From: Tridacna crocea
Lineage: Eukaryota; Mollusca; Bivalvia; Cardiida; Cardiidae
DNA: 64,000 nucleotides
Assembly: GCA_943736015.1 (NCBI GenBank)
Contig: OX031070.1
Location: 38,618,173-38,682,172 of the forward strand
Reading direction: 5' to 3'
Position numbers and translations under genes: made by a program. The notes beneath the pieces were generated by a model. The model did not search any database. It saw only the letters and a list, made by a program, of their open reading frames with translations, and was not told the DNA's origin. This document shows positions 43,090 to 54,284 of the stretch, one piece after another (the stretch's first letter is position 1; every line of letters starts with the position of its first letter).

Positions 43090-43430
43090 CGGTCCTTTCA
43101 CCTCTATTCCTTAGTTTTTATCCTTGGTTCCTTTGGGTATGTTGCGATAATTATAAGAATGATTTATGATGTATGTTAAAGATCCACACGTAGTTCGATC
43201 CAAATTCAGTTCTTAACCAAAAGGAACTCCGTATATATCGATTTATAAAACAATTTTACGAGATATACTCGAAATATTGTCGCGGGAAAATAGCTCTTCA
43301 GTGCAGGAAAATCAAGGAAAAAATCCAAGTAAATCCCTTAACAGGACCAATGTAGTACTGGAGAAGAATCAAGGGAAATAACTGAAGAATGAAAATTGAA
43401 AATTCCAATTTAGTTATTTGGCAGCATAAG
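43090..43430 (-). repeat. Dispersed repeat, inverted partner of 36331-36615
   Basis: TTTTTATCCTTGGTTCCTTT..GTTGCGATAATTATAAG and AGTACTGGAGAAGAATCAAG GGAAATAACTGAAG. Confidence 0.55.
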
Positions 43431-43604
43431 GGTTAAATTGTGGTTGTCACCATGAAATATCGAAATATATTTCACCGATATTTCTTGATAAACTAACGTT
43501 GCCGAAAAGAATGAAATAATAAACTGTCGATAATCGTTTAGAATTCTAATCTAACTAAACGCTTTGTTGTTTAGTAATGGTAATATTACCTTCCTGAAAC
43601 GAGT

Positions 43605-44342
43605 GTAAAAACAAGAGGGCCAAGATGGCCCTGGATCGCTCACCTGAATTTTTGAGAGGACCATAGCCAATTTTTTTGAGGTATTGAAACTTTGGAAACA
43701 AAATCATTATTTTGCCAAGCAATTTTGAAAAGGTCAAATCTAAAAGGGTCACCCTTGGAGTATAATTATTTGTGAAATAATTTCAAAATCTGACCACCCG
43801 TTCCACAGAAGAAGAATTGAGAAATTCTCCTTTATGTCCCTGTAGTGCAAATAGCCTCCACCACCGGAGCCATCTTTCTTGACAGATCACAATTTTGTGC
43901 ACATTTTTTGAAATGAGTCACCCAAGGAACATTTCCGTGAAATTATTTCAAAATATGACAAGAGGTTTCAGATAATCGAAATTTCGCGAATTTTTTAAAA
44001 GAGTCACCTAAAGAACATTTCTGTTAAATCATTTCAAAATCTGACCAGCGATTTCTTAGGAGATTTTTTTTTTAAATCTTAGAAAATTTCATTTGGTTGC
44101 CATGGCAATCAGTGTTTTTGATAAAATAAAATTTAGAGAACAATTTATAAAGAGAACCTCCCAAGGAACATTCCAGCCAAGTTTGGTCAAAATCAGCCCA
44201 TTGGCTTAGGAGGAGAAGATGTTTAAAGAAGTTGTTGACAACGGACGACGCGAGACGGACGACGGACGACGCACAATGGACGCCGGACACCGGGTGATCC
44301 TAAAAGCTCCCCTTGAGCACATTGTGATCAGGTGAGCTAAAA
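43605..44342 (+). mobile_element. Mollusc-type dispersed repeat (~740 bp) with GGACGACG tract
   Basis: Starts AAAACAAGAGGGCCAAGATG..GGATCGCTCACCTGA, ends CATTGTGATCAGGTGAGCTA. Short inverted ends CTCACCTGA / TCAGGTGAG. Internal blocks TTTCAAAATMTGACCA repeat three times (43780, 43948, 44032). The tract GACGACGCGAGACGGACGAC precedes the end. The array at 5890-9080 has a related finish. Class unknown. Confidence 0.7.
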
Positions 44343-44870
44343 CTCAGCAAGGCAAACATTTTTGTGCTTTCGTGAGTATATCATCTAAGGCTATGGTATT
44401 TTTATGGAACTGTAATGACACAGTCTGTCTGTAGGCATTGTCTGTCCCAGGTATGTTCCATAGCCGTATTTGCCCGATTTGGTACCGACTATTGCTTTTT
44501 TGTTGTGACCTGAAGATGGTCACAGTCGGGTAAATATTTTGACTGGCTATGCCTCCGATCATAAAAACATGAGGGGGAGGCCATACAATTGCTCATAAAA
44601 GGCTTTTAAAGTAAATTTCCTTTACGCTCACAAAAACAGACCCATTTATCTAAAACTGTTGCTTGTGATGAAATACCATTGAGGTTTAGATATACTTAAA
44701 CAAAGATTTTTATCGGCAAAAACAGACCGTCAATATTTGTTTATGAACAGACTAATTATCTCATAAAAAACACTTATCGTTTTATGCTACATTCAAATGG
44801 ATCTCTAGCTCGTTCACTGTCATTAGCGATTTGATCTAAGCAGCCTTTTTGGGCAGCGTACACCAAATAT
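44343..44870. other. Intron 3, unremarkable
   Basis: No supported feature. Confidence 0.3.
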
Positions 44871-44871
44871 A

Positions 44872-44930
44872 AAACTGCACCTGCAGAAAGTGCAGTCCGA
44901 TACTGAATCTATACGCTGTCCTTTATGCAT
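44872..44930. repeat. Family C palindrome, degraded
   Basis: AAAACTGCACCTGCAGAAAG TGCAGTCCGATAC..TATACGCTGTCC. Confidence 0.55.
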
Positions 44931-44964
44931 TCCAAAGTATACTCTATAGGTCTCTTTGTTTGCA

Positions 44965-45193
44965 TTAACCCATTACCACACAATCCCTACTTTTCACGCC
45001 CCTGAGAAAGAAGCCCATAGAAAACATTGTGGGAAAAGGAGAAAATGCTGGTTACCAGCATTTTCTCCTTTTCCCATAATGTTTTATACCCTTCACAAAA
45101 CAAGTTTCAAATTTTCAGTCACTTTTATCTTGTCGTCTGCAAATGCTTTCAATTTGGACCAGTCTAAAATATTGTCGTTTGGTAATGGGTTAA
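44965..45193 (+). mobile_element. Family A palindromic TTAA MITE
   Basis: TTAACCCATTACCACACAAT to TTTGGTAATGGGTTAA; centre GGTTACC. Confidence 0.92.
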
Positions 45194-45342
45194 ACTGTTA
45201 TCTTTATCAACTGAAAAATTAAGGTTTATGTATTTGGCAGGGGAACCTTACTCTAAAGCGTCTGATATATCACAGACTATCCATTTATCAAAGATTTATT
45301 CAACTTTCTAGTGGGTACACGGGGGATATTTCGGTACATCAT

Positions 45343-45368
45343 AACCTCTGTCTCTCTCTTTCTCTTTG

Positions 45369-45413
<45 letters not shown>

Positions 45414-45420
45414 CTCTCTT
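45343..45420. repeat. (CT)n microsatellite
   Basis: CTCTGTCTCTCTCTTTCTCT then about 20 uninterrupted CT dinucleotides. Confidence 0.95.
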
Positions 45421-45469
45421 CAAAATTTGATTTTAAACAATAAACGCCATAAGATTTAATACATGTGAC

Positions 45470-45567
45470 CCATCACGCAGAAAGGGACCTTCTGGGAACT
45501 GCTGAAAGTGTCAATCATGATCAGAATGCGCTAATTGCGCAGGCTGACCAGGTTGACACTTTTCGCT
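45470..45567. repeat. Family E-like hairpin
   Basis: AAAGTGTCAATCATGATCAG AATGCG.. against CGCAGGCTGACCAGGTTGAC ACTTTTCGC. It directly precedes the MITE at 45568. Confidence 0.55.
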
Positions 45568-45796
45568 TTAACCCATTACCAAACGACAATATTTTGGACT
45601 GGTCCAATTTGAAAGCACTTGCAGACGACAAAATAAAAGTGACTGAAAATTTGAAATTTGTTTTGTGAAGGGTAGAAAACATTGTGGGAAAAGGAGAAAA
45701 TGCTGGTGACCAGCATTTTCTCCTTTTCCCACAATGTTTTCTAAAGGCTTCTTTATCAGGGGCGTCAAAAGTAGGGATTGTGTGGTAATGGGTTAA
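45568..45796 (-). mobile_element. Family A palindromic TTAA MITE with perfect 71-bp core
   Basis: TTAACCCATTACCAAACGAC to GTGGTAATGGGTTAA. The core 45673-45743 has two 35-base arms that are exact complements around a single central G, so there is no loop. The best-preserved palindrome here. Confidence 0.95.
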
Positions 45797-45805
45797 TGAC
45801 ACTTT

Positions 45806-46000
45806 CTGTATCAAAAGTGGTCATTGTACCTCCCTTTCCAAAAAAAAAAATATCAACAAATAATTTGGAGATATACATATAAGGAATTTGTGGTCGATTG
45901 GGACAGTTAAAAAATGTTATATCAGTATATTAAATCCTTATTTATCACCAAATAAGAAATGTTCTTCCATGTTGCACTAGAAGCGTTAGGATGGTAATAC
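45806..46000 (+). repeat. Family M fragment
   Basis: GGTCATTGTACCTCCCTTTC, AGGAATTTGTGGTCGATTGG, ATTTATCACCAAATAAGAAA, TGTTGCACTAGAAGCG. Confidence 0.6.
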
Positions 46001-46230
46001 CTTACCCTTTACTCCACAGATACTCATTTCTACGCATTGCTTGTATGAGCCTTTGGAAAACTTTGTGGCAAAAGGTGAAATTGCTCGTGACGAGCAATTT
46101 CACCCTTTGCCACAATGTTTTCTACGCTACCAAAAAAGTGTCATATACACGTAAGAAACTGCTTCATCCTTGCTGTTATTAAGTGTCAATTAGAGATACT
46201 ATATAAATGCCTTATGGGGTAAAGGGTTAA
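46001..46230 (+). mobile_element. Family B palindromic MITE
   Basis: The left end has mutated to CTTACCCTTTACTCC; right end GGGGTAAAGGGTTAA. Core GAAATTGCTCGTGACGAGC. Confidence 0.88.
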
Positions 46231-46492
46231 ATAAATCTCCATGTCGTACTACGGTGTAACGTCAGTTAATATTTTTCCATTTAATTCATTTAAATTCTAG
46301 TCCTTGATAGAAGATGTACGAAAAACAATTATCATGTACACTTTTTACAAATCTTTCTTTTCAATTTTCCAACTGTTTGTTCTAGGAATTGTTTAACTTC
46401 CACTATCGCAAACTCGTTTCGTCACATTTCCTTTTTCGATTGGCAATTTGATTACACGAAACGGCTCAATATAATTCAATACATCTTCGCAA

Positions 46493-46880
46493 GCCAAGGC
46501 TGACGATTCACTACGTTACTGTACCCTTGACTGATCAAGCTTGATTTTTACATTCCCCCGATACGCTTTTTCATTGGATGCAGCCAGTTCTAACTGCAAC
46601 GAATGAAATTTCTCGTAAATTTCATCTTTGATAAAAATAGAACAAGGTCGCTACCTTTCGAATAGAAGGTAAACATGGAAACCCACGTGGATGTCTCCTT
46701 ATCGCTTCATGTGTATACGTAAGCGGTTTGTAAAACGATATTTCATTTGCTTTTAGAAATATGATGTAAAGGGGGTAATAACCAGCATCCAATAGAGGGC
46801 GCATCGAAGGAATCTCGAAATTGGGCTCAATCAGCCAAGGTAAGATCCACGTAGTGATCGTAACCTTGGCTCGCAAAGAT
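46493..46880 (+). mobile_element. Family G MITE, copy 3
   Basis: ATCTTCGCAAGCCAAGGCTG to CCTTGGCTCGCAAAGAT; 388 bp. Confidence 0.82.
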
Positions 46881-47035
46881 TAATTCAATATGTAAAGCTG
46901 TCCATTTTTACCAAAGTAGACGATGGAAATCTAATCTGTTTATCAGGTCTAAATGTATGTAAGTGCATGGCTTTGGAACGCGTAATGCATCAATTTGTCT
47001 TATAAAATAAAATGAACCCTTTTATCGACATGGAT

Positions 47036-47110
47036 ATTATGGATATAGATTAAAGATCAGGCTGCATGAAACGTGGTGCCTGATCTGAAATCTATACCAA
47101 TCGCTTGTGT
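47036..47110. repeat. Family C palindrome, degraded
   Basis: AAAGATCAGGCTGCATGAAA CGTGGTGCCTGATC. Confidence 0.55.
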
Positions 47111-47169
47111 AGGCAATCGTTTCAGAGTCTTTAATTTCCAGTCACCAAAAGAGGCTGAATTAATACGAG

Positions 47170-47412
47170 ACATGCTCTGGCAAAAGGGGGCTTAATACAT
47201 CTCCCTGTACCAAGCAAGCCATCACATGTCGGACAGTGTAGATCAAGATCAGACTGCACGTTCTGTGCAGTCTGATCTTGATCCACACTGTCCGTAAAAG
47301 GTCAGCTAGTCGCGATTAGCAGCCTGAGGGTTGATACGGCACTTTTATTTTTACGGCCGACATGGGTAGATACTTTCTTGATGATTCAGTAAGAGCCCCT
47401 TTTCACGGAGCA
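47170..47412. mobile_element. Family E element containing a family C palindrome
   Basis: Outer ends CATGCTCTGGCAAAAGGGGG and AGCCCCTTTTCACGGAGCA are inverted. Inside lies a near-perfect C palindrome at 47220-47295 (CGGACAGTGTAGATCAAGAT / ATCTTGATCCACACTGTCCG). Confidence 0.7.
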
Positions 47413-47435
47413 CACCTCAAACATTTTTACACCAG

Positions 47436-47664
47436 TTAACTCTTTACCAAACGACAGTATTTTAGCTTTGTCCAAATCGAAAGCATTTGCAGACTACAAA
47501 ATAAAAGTAACTGAAAATTTGAAATTTGTTTTGTGAAGGGTAAAAAACATTGTGGGTAAAGGACAAAATGCTGGTAACCAGCATTTTCTCCTTTTCCCAC
47601 AATGTTTTCTAAAGGCTTCTTTCTCAAGGGCGTCAAAAGTAGGGATTGTGTCGTAATGAGTTAA
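47436..47664 (-). mobile_element. Family A palindromic TTAA MITE
   Basis: TTAACTCTTTACCAAACGAC to CGTAATGAGTTAA; core left arm GGGTAAAGGACAAAATGC has two changes. Confidence 0.9.
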
Positions 47665-47935
47665 TTAACACCAACACCGACGTCGTCAAATTTAACAATA
47701 ACACTACTAGATGGCAGAGAGCTATATAACTTTTATGTTAGGCTAGAAACAGTAAAAGTGTAAAATAATTCTTGTAGCCACGCTGTTTACTAGTCTAGTT
47801 TTCCTTACGATTGCGTGATCAGATACAGCATATTTTACTCTTTAACACACTAAAAACTGTCTGCAAGTCAATTTGAAATTTGGAATTTCGTGACTACTTT
47901 TGGCCACTGACAGTACATACGATGAATACGGCAGA

Positions 47936-48290
47936 ACACCATTATCTCCCGCTAGATGGCATTCTATAAATACTCATCTATGTAATCTGGGCATCCTGGG
48001 TACAGAACCGAACCACTTTCCTACGCGACAACCCTTACATTGAATTTCAAACTAAAATAAACGTTTACTCGATAAAACGCTACCTTTTGCAATTCACTCA
48101 GCTGTGATCAGCAGTTTAGAGAAGTCTGGAGCTAAAGCAGGTCTCATTTCCCCTCGGACGTATTGATAAAAGCTTTTTTCTACATTACTACTTTATAGAG
48201 CGTATTATTACAGTCAGCCCGCTTTTGGTGCTAGTGATGCATCATATAAGACAGTCGAATCTTCGAAGAATATGACATGCGCAGACAATG
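47936..48290 (+). repeat. Left arm of a long inverted repeat (partner 50836-51165)
   Basis: AATACTCATCTATGTAATCT, GGGCATCCTGGGTACAGAAC, CGCGACAACC and GTGATGCATCATATAAGACA GTCGAATCTTCGAAGAATAT match the partner in inverse order and orientation. Confidence 0.75.
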
Positions 48291-48533
48291 GGCAGAACAC
48301 ACAAAAATGAATGTGATTTCGGAACCTCTCTTTTATTTGCTTGGCAAAAATTTAACTTTTCCTCTCGTCTAGCCAAAAGATGATTTGTACGATTTCGGAC
48401 AAAATTACTGTATAGGCCATTCAAAAACTGTCTGAATATGTGGGTAAAACAAGTAGCCTTGTCAGATTGTCTTCCGGTAGGGTATTTGCCTCATGTATAG
48501 CCAATATCCCAAGCAAGTTTATGGGTTTATTTA

Positions 48534-48745
48534 GTTTACATTAGTTTAAACATATTTATTTTACATCGATTGAGAAACAAGTTCTTACAACTTATGCTAA
48601 TCTCTCTCGATTCTGCTTCCTGGGATCTAGACCAGTACTCGCGCCGAATGTGTGGGCCAATGAAAAATCCCAAAGTTGACACCCGCTCCCGGGTATCGAA
48701 CTTTAGGTTATGAGGCCGACGCTCTACCTCACGACCACGAACACC
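48534..48745 (-). mobile_element. SINE-4 (tRNA-derived), 13-bp target duplication
   Basis: ATGGGTTTATTTA at 48521-48533 and 48746-48758. The minus-strand head at the right reads as complement of CGGGTATCGAACTTTAGGTT and GGCCGACGCTCTACCTCACG (B and A boxes). Body TTCTGCTTCCTGGGATCTAG; left part TATTTATTTTACATCGATTG. Related copies at 52858 and 57010. Confidence 0.85.
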
Positions 48746-48755
48746 ATGGGTTTAT

Positions 48756-48983
48756 TTATCTCTTTACCAAACGACAAAATTTTAAACTTGTCCAAATTCA
48801 AAACATTTGCAGACGACAAAATAAATGTGAATCAAAAACTGAAATTTGATTTGGAAATGGTAGAAAACGTTGTGGGAAAAGGAGAAAATGCTGGTTGTCA
48901 GCATTTTCTCCTTTTCCCACAATGTTTTCAAAGGCTTTCTCTCTCAGGGTCGTTGAGGTAGGGATTGTGTGGTAAAGAGTTAA
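48756..48983 (-). mobile_element. Family A palindromic MITE, left TTAA used by the SINE target
   Basis: TTATCTCTTTACCAAACGAC to GTGGTAAAGAGTTAA; core GGTTGTC/AGC shows one change near the centre. Confidence 0.88.
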
Positions 48984-49660
48984 GCGGTTCTCTTACAAAA
49001 GGGGCCTTGGTGTATTATTCCAAGCAAGCCGTCGTATAATTTTGGACCCAAAATACTCATTTTGCCTATACAACAAACTGAATCATGAGTTAGACAGATG
49101 TCTTGCCACGCAGATATATGATGACAAAAAGTTTCGATTTAACACCCGACACGGTGGCTAAAAAGACTGTCACTGTCTGTTTATCTCTTGCCAGGAAAGT
49201 ACATACTGATTACAAATATCACTTGTATATTCTACAAGTATTCGCTAGAGATTCAATGTCGTTAAAAGGACGGTTTACAGTTCTAAATGGGCTATATTCT
49301 ATGGATATTTATGTTATGTCGAAAACATAACAGAAAACAAATACTCTCAGACTTTAAACGTTTGTTTTTCAACAGCTATAATGGATTATGACAAACTGCG
49401 TCTCTTGCTTTTTCTTTCTTTGTTTCGGCATTTTCTAAAATCCTTTTGTTAGATAACTATTGAATGGCAAAAAAGCCATTAAACAATAAAGCTTTTAAAT
49501 GGTGAACTTCATTTTCTCTTATTGGCATATCAAGAGTGCCAATTCTGTATTTCAATTTGAAGAGTTATTGGATCATTTGCGTAAATATTTGTCCTGTTAA
49601 TTCCACGAATTGCATTTGATCCGACGGCTAATGCACAATTCGAGGAGGTGAATGGATGAA
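48984..49660. other. Intron 3, unremarkable
   Basis: Only short open frames; the one at 49103-49330 lacks splice or domain support. Confidence 0.3.
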
Positions 49661-49861
49661 TTAACCTTTTCCCAAACATCGAATTTTGGACACTTTCTGT
49701 TTCAGACACATCTACAGATAATAGATTCAAAATTTTGCAAATGAATTTGAGCTGTTTGAAATGGTAGAAAACATTGTGAGAAAAGGAGAAAATGCTGGTT
49801 ACCAAAAACCGTCTTTACCAGGGTCGGTCGTGAAAACAAGGAATTGTTTGGTAAACGGTTG
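49661..49861 (-). mobile_element. Family A MITE lacking the second palindrome arm
   Basis: TTAACCTTTTCCCAAACATC, arm GTGAGAAAAGGAGAAAATGC TGGTTACC, then directly AAAAACCGTCTTTACCAGGG and the normal end. The missing arm starts exactly at the palindrome centre. Confidence 0.85.
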
Positions 49862-50116
49862 AAGTAATATAGATATTTTACAGTGTAATCTATGAAGGTT
49901 CGGTTAACGTCATTAAAAACCCACTGCTTTTTTTAAACAATAGAATGGTTTTGGAAAATTCTATGCACTAAAAACGATTCCTCTCGTATAACTTGTGCCA
50001 TTTTTTTGTTTACGAGTGCAAGTTTGGAAAGTATCTCATATCCCGCACGTGAGTGCGTACACCCAATAGGAACCCAGGGTAGGCATATCATGTCAAATTT
50101 ATGTGAGCATTTTCCG
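49862..50116. other. Intron 3, unremarkable
   Basis: No supported feature. Confidence 0.3.
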
Positions 50117-50322
50117 ATCTGGGCCCGTATTCACCAACCATTCTTTAGAATATTCTTAGTCTTATTCTTCAGAATTTTGGTCAATGTGAAAGTAACAGAA
50201 CTTCTGATTGGCTAAACCATTTGGTTTAGCAAATCAGAAGTTCTGTTACTTCCACAGTTAGATAATCTTGAAGAATAAGACAAAGAATGTTCTTAAGAAT
50301 GCTAGGTGAATACGGACCCTGG
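50117..50322. mobile_element. 206-bp foldback element
   Basis: GGGCCCGTATTCACC..ATTCTT at the left and AAGAATGCTAGGTGAATACG GACCC at the right. The inner arms AGTAACAGAACTTCTGATTG / CAAATCAGAAGTTCTGTTAC meet at a short CTAAACCATTTGGTTTAG centre. Fragment of the same family at 22605-22715. Confidence 0.85.
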
Positions 50323-50835
50323 TTCACATAAAAATATGAATGTTCTTAGTTATCGCTCATTACGAAACGTCGTTATTTGTCCATCCTCGGTAACCCAGTT
50401 TCGATTCATTCTGCTACATAATCGAGCCTAGGTTATTTGCTGCATTTCCTCGTTCTCATTAATAATCATTCGTGAAGCATTTGGATTGATCTCATTTTTT
50501 CTTTGGGAAAATTTAAACTATTTTTCTATGACAAATACGCCATCATTTCTATTTTTAACATGCCGACACCCAATCACACCATTTGTTGAAAATCGCGCTT
50601 AGTGATGGTTTAAATAAGGCGGTTCCCATCAATACCACAATCGAGAAGCATTTAAAGGTGTTTTTTCGAGGTAACACCTAAAGATTTTCAATTAAAATCG
50701 TACGCAAAGAACGATAGCGTCGTCCTTGTATTGCAGAACGGCATATCTTACAGGAGACAAGCACACCGACGGCCGCCATATTTGTTGACAGCTTCGAGTT
50801 TTTTCAAGGGTTCTTTTAGTAACGAAAGCGTTGTC

Positions 50836-51165
50836 TGTGCATTTCATATTCTTCGAAGATTCGACCTGTCTTATATGACGCATCACTTTCCCCGATATCA
50901 GGAAGATTGTAGTATTACGCGTTACAAAGTAGAAATGGCAAAAATGGCTTTTGTAAATACGTTTGAGGAGAAATCAGGCCTCTTTTAGCTCAGGATTTCT
51001 CTAAACTGTTGATCATAGCTGAATGAACCGCACCATGTAGCGTTTTATTCGTTTATTTAAGTTTTAAATTCAAAGTAACGGTTGTCGCGTAGAAAAGTAG
51101 CACGGTTCTGTACCCAGGATGCCCAAATTAGATAGATGAGTATTTGTAAGCGGGACATAATGGTA
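50836..51165 (-). repeat. Right arm of the long inverted repeat
   Basis: CATATTCTTCGAAGATTCGA CCTGTCTTATATGACGC, GTTGTCGCGTAG, GTTCTGTACCCAGGATGCCC and GATGAGTATTTGTAAGCGGG. About 2.5 kb from the left arm. Confidence 0.75.
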
Positions 51166-51914
51166 ACGAAAGAAATAAAATTATCTTTCAGTCTTCAAGA
51201 GAGAATCATTATGTTATCAATCTTTCGATTGGCTATGAGGGCACGTCCCAAGCATATGAATATTCAGTAAGAAACGACAATTTGCTGGTCAACTTTCCCA
51301 GGGGGGACTGATCCATGTAGGATGGACTACATCCGGATCGAAAATCTTTTCAGTAAAATCTTGTTCCTTCTTTCTTCTACCGTTTTTCAAAACGACAGTA
51401 TCCATCGAACAACTCTTTAGCCTCTGTTTCCTCGCCAGATAAATGTAAGCCTTGCCAAACAAACATCTGAAATATATCTTTTCGAATATTACTTGAAATA
51501 CGTGTCGACTTTTTTGCTTTAAATCTAAGCTGTAATTTGAAGTCTTATGCACTGGACAGAAAGGTCGCACACGCCGTGTTTCCAGATAATTCGTCACAAA
51601 TGACCATGACTAACCTGCCGAGTACACGGCATGAGAAAATGGAACTACGAGTTCGTTTTTGAATGGATCTTAGAAAGTAAATGGGTACATAATATAATAC
51701 TCGTACATGGTAACTTACCGAAATTAAGCTTGTATAATTGTATAGTTTGTAGACAAAGCATTCGAGCAGACATTACTGAAGGACGAACAGCTTTTTATAC
51801 AATTCATAACAGAACTCTGATTGTCTGTGTTTCCTTAGAAATGGCAATCCAAGTTCTAGTTAGTCTTCCGTTCCACCGTTTACTTGCAATTACTATTTAC
51901 ACTTTCGATACGTA
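51166..51914. other. Intron 3, unassigned
   Basis: A minus-strand frame of 102 codons (51289-51597) is relatively rich in charged residues (KNGRRKKEQDFTEKIFDPD) but matches nothing I recognise. No splice or family evidence. Confidence 0.3.
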
Positions 51915-51916
51915 TA

Positions 51917-52489
51917 CGAGGGGAGGTCGATAAGTTCGTAGAACTCGGGTTTTTTTTCTATACAATTTAAATTTCTTCTTTCATTTTTTGGCAGTATAAA
52001 CCTTTGTCAGTTGAATTATAACAGCCATTTAGTCAGCTCTTACTTTGTTTTGCTCTTACCTTTTTGTTGGAAAACCTATACCCATCAGCAAAAATGGAAA
52101 GTCAGAAGCCACTCTGTAGTAGACTTGAGCTCATCATCGTCCGCAAATCTCGCTCCAAGCAAGTGGGATATAAAATTTCAGAACAGACAATAATCACTTG
52201 AGGCCAGGTCTGGACTGTATGGTGGGTGATTTAACTGCTCGAGCTTGCACTCACGAATAACCGCTTGTGCAGATCTAGACTTGTGCTCTGAACTCAATAT
52301 TCGATTTTTCATTTTTGTCTACGGGTATAGGTTTCCCAACAAAAAGTAAAAGTAAAAACTGTATAAAGTATTGACTGGATGTCTTTTATCATTCAACTGG
52401 CAAAGGTTTATACTGCACATAAATAAAACAAAAACATTTGAATTGTAAAGAAAAATATCGAGTTCTACGAACTTATCGACCTCCCCTCG
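51917..52489 (-). mobile_element. Mariner-type element (573 bp) with long inverted repeats
   Basis: Flanked by TA (51915-51916 and 52490-52491). Ends CGAGGGGAGGTCGATAAGTT and its complement AACTTATCGACCTCCCCTCG. The inverted repeats continue inward with gaps for ~170 bp (GCAGTATAAACCTTTG, TTTTTGTTGGAAAACCTATA). The interior holds a decayed transposase on the minus strand. TA duplication plus the HPPYSPDL motif place it in Tc1/mariner. Confidence 0.9.
52087..52290 (-). pseudogene. Mariner transposase, C-terminal relic
   Basis: The minus strand reads SRSAQAVIRECKLEQLNHPP, then YSPDLASSDYCLF, a stop, NFISHLLGARFADDDELK and STTEWLL. This is the end of a mariner transposase: the conserved HPPYSPDLAPSD(Y/F) motif that carries the last catalytic aspartate and the following LKxHLxGxRF block. 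An in-frame stop follows the catalytic motif, and the N-terminal DNA-binding region and the first two catalytic residues are missing. It cannot encode an active enzyme. It lies between the element's long inverted repeats, in intron 3 and antisense to the receptor gene. Confidence 0.9.
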
Positions 52490-52491
52490 TA

Positions 52492-52834
52492 ATTTGCCCC
52501 AGTTCGAATCATCGAGACGATATTTTAACATCAATAAACAAAACTTTCCATCAAACTATAATTTATCTTTAATATGGAGGGAATCTATTTTAGATATATA
52601 TCGGAAAGGATGACAAAATAAAATAAAAACAATTTCGAGGATACTATTAAGTACTCTGTACCTCTCGTACACAAATCATATCTATCAATCATTGAAGTTA
52701 GAAAATGGAGCTCGCGTATTTTGATGTATCGGCATCATTTCAAAAGCTCTCGGGATCTGGTTGTTATATCAAAGATCGGATCGCCTATACGTACGGAACA
52801 GATTCTTTTTTATTTCTTGTGTCAGACCGTCGAG
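52492..52834. other. Intron 3, unremarkable
   Basis: No supported feature. Confidence 0.3.
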
Positions 52835-53060
52835 TACCAGACCGCAGGCTGACCTGAGTTTAGTTAAACATATTTATTTTATATCGATTAAGAAACAAGT
52901 TCTAACAACTCATACTAATCTCTCTCGATTCTGCTTCCTGGGCACTACACCAGTACTCCCGCCGAATGTGTGGGCCAATGAAAAATCCCAAAGATGACAC
53001 CAGCTCTAGGGTACCTGGGTCGATACTTTTTGCAGATGAATTAAGCCCCCATTTCACAGA
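52835..53060. mobile_element. Family E element interrupted by a truncated SINE-4
   Basis: CCAGACCGCAGGCTGACCTG AG at the left, TACCTGGGTCGATACTTTTT GCAG at the right. Between them, 52858-53012 is SINE-4 body (TATTTATTTTATATCGATTA .. GTGTGGGCCAATGAAAAATC) without the tRNA head. Confidence 0.7.
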
Positions 53061-53275
53061 CCAATGTTTTTCCTGACTGATGTAATATTTTTCCCCTTCA
53101 AAGTGTGCGGCCCTGCCTTTTTTTGCGAACGGGCAGTTACGTCCCTGCTATTGATAAAGAACGAGATGATGTCCTATTACCAAAGAGAAGTTGTCAGTTG
53201 TGCACATCATTTGTCATCATTGATCATTGTTGTCTGGTATTTTCTAAACTGGAACAATACGAATATAATAAATTC

Positions 53276-53503
53276 TTAACTATTAACCAAACAACAGAAT
53301 GCCTAGTCTACATTGTTAGCATTTGAAAGCAACCGATTAGATTTAACTGTAATGATAGTAAATGACTGAGAAGGTGTTAAAAAACCATTGTAGGAAAAGG
53401 AGAAAATGCTGGTAACCAGCATTTTCTCCTTTTCCTACAAGTTTTTCAAAAGGATTTCTCTTTGGGGATCGTTAAAACTCGAGTTTGTGTTATAAAGAGT
53501 TAA
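53276..53503 (-). mobile_element. Family A palindromic TTAA MITE
   Basis: TTAACTATTAACCAAACAAC to GTTATAAAGAGTTAA; core GAAAATGCTGGTAACCAGC intact. Confidence 0.85.
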
Positions 53504-54028
53504 CTGGATCTAAACTGGCTTCGGATAGAAATAAAAGATGTTCTATGATTTTTATCTTCTGTTCAAAGTCAAGTCACCATCGCCGTTGAAAAGGAATTAT
53601 CTCCCTTTGCCAAAATACATGTCAATGCATTGGTGTATTTCCATTTTCATGTTTTTCTCTTTTCCAACGGTTAAAATAACAATAAAGGCCAAAGGTAAAC
53701 AAAGCAGGTGTTTAAATGCTTTTGAATTTATATCATACCATTTAAAAGTATAGAGATTATTATGAAGACAGTTGGTCACTGTACGGTTGGTCCAAGTGTA
53801 AGTGGCTGACAGAGAAATTAATTTCAAAATTTGGTTAAAACCTGGTAGGTTGCTGTGTCTTTTGTGTACTTCCCCTGATTTTAATTTTTTCTGCCAGCAA
53901 CTAAAATATGGTCCCACCACACAAAAACAGCCAGTCACCTCCACAATACTTTCCATACTTTTAACTGGTATGATTTAAATTCAAATGTATCACGACACCT
54001 TCTTTTATATTTTGGCCTTTACTGGCCC
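53504..54028. other. Intron 3, unassigned
   Basis: 53690-53760 and 53940-53990 share complementary phrases (AAATTTATATCATACCATTT / TGGTATGATTTAAATTCAAA), a loose inverted repeat. Confidence 0.4.
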
Positions 54029-54261
54029 TTTTACCCATTAACACACACACTCTCTACTTTTGACAACCATGAGAAAGAACCCTCTAGAAAACATTGTGGG
54101 AAAAGGGGAAAATGCTGGTAACCACCATTTTTTTTCCTTTTCCCACAATGTTTTCTAACCCTTTCCAAATCAAATTTAAATTTTTGATTCACATTTATTT
54201 TGTCGTCTGGAAATGCTTTCAATTTGGACCAGTCTAATTTTGTCGTTTGGTAAAGGGTTAA
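54029..54261 (+). mobile_element. Family A palindromic TTAA MITE
   Basis: The left TTAA is damaged (TTTTACCCATTAACACAC); right GGTAAAGGGTTAA. The core has an ACCACC change and an extra T run. Confidence 0.85.
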
Positions 54262-54284
54262 AGATGAATCTTGTTATATAAGCC

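Noticed and set aside
51289..51597. 102-codon minus-strand frame with a charged stretch
   Set aside because: Looks slightly coding-like, but I recognise no domain and see no splice sites or homologous copy; left unassigned.
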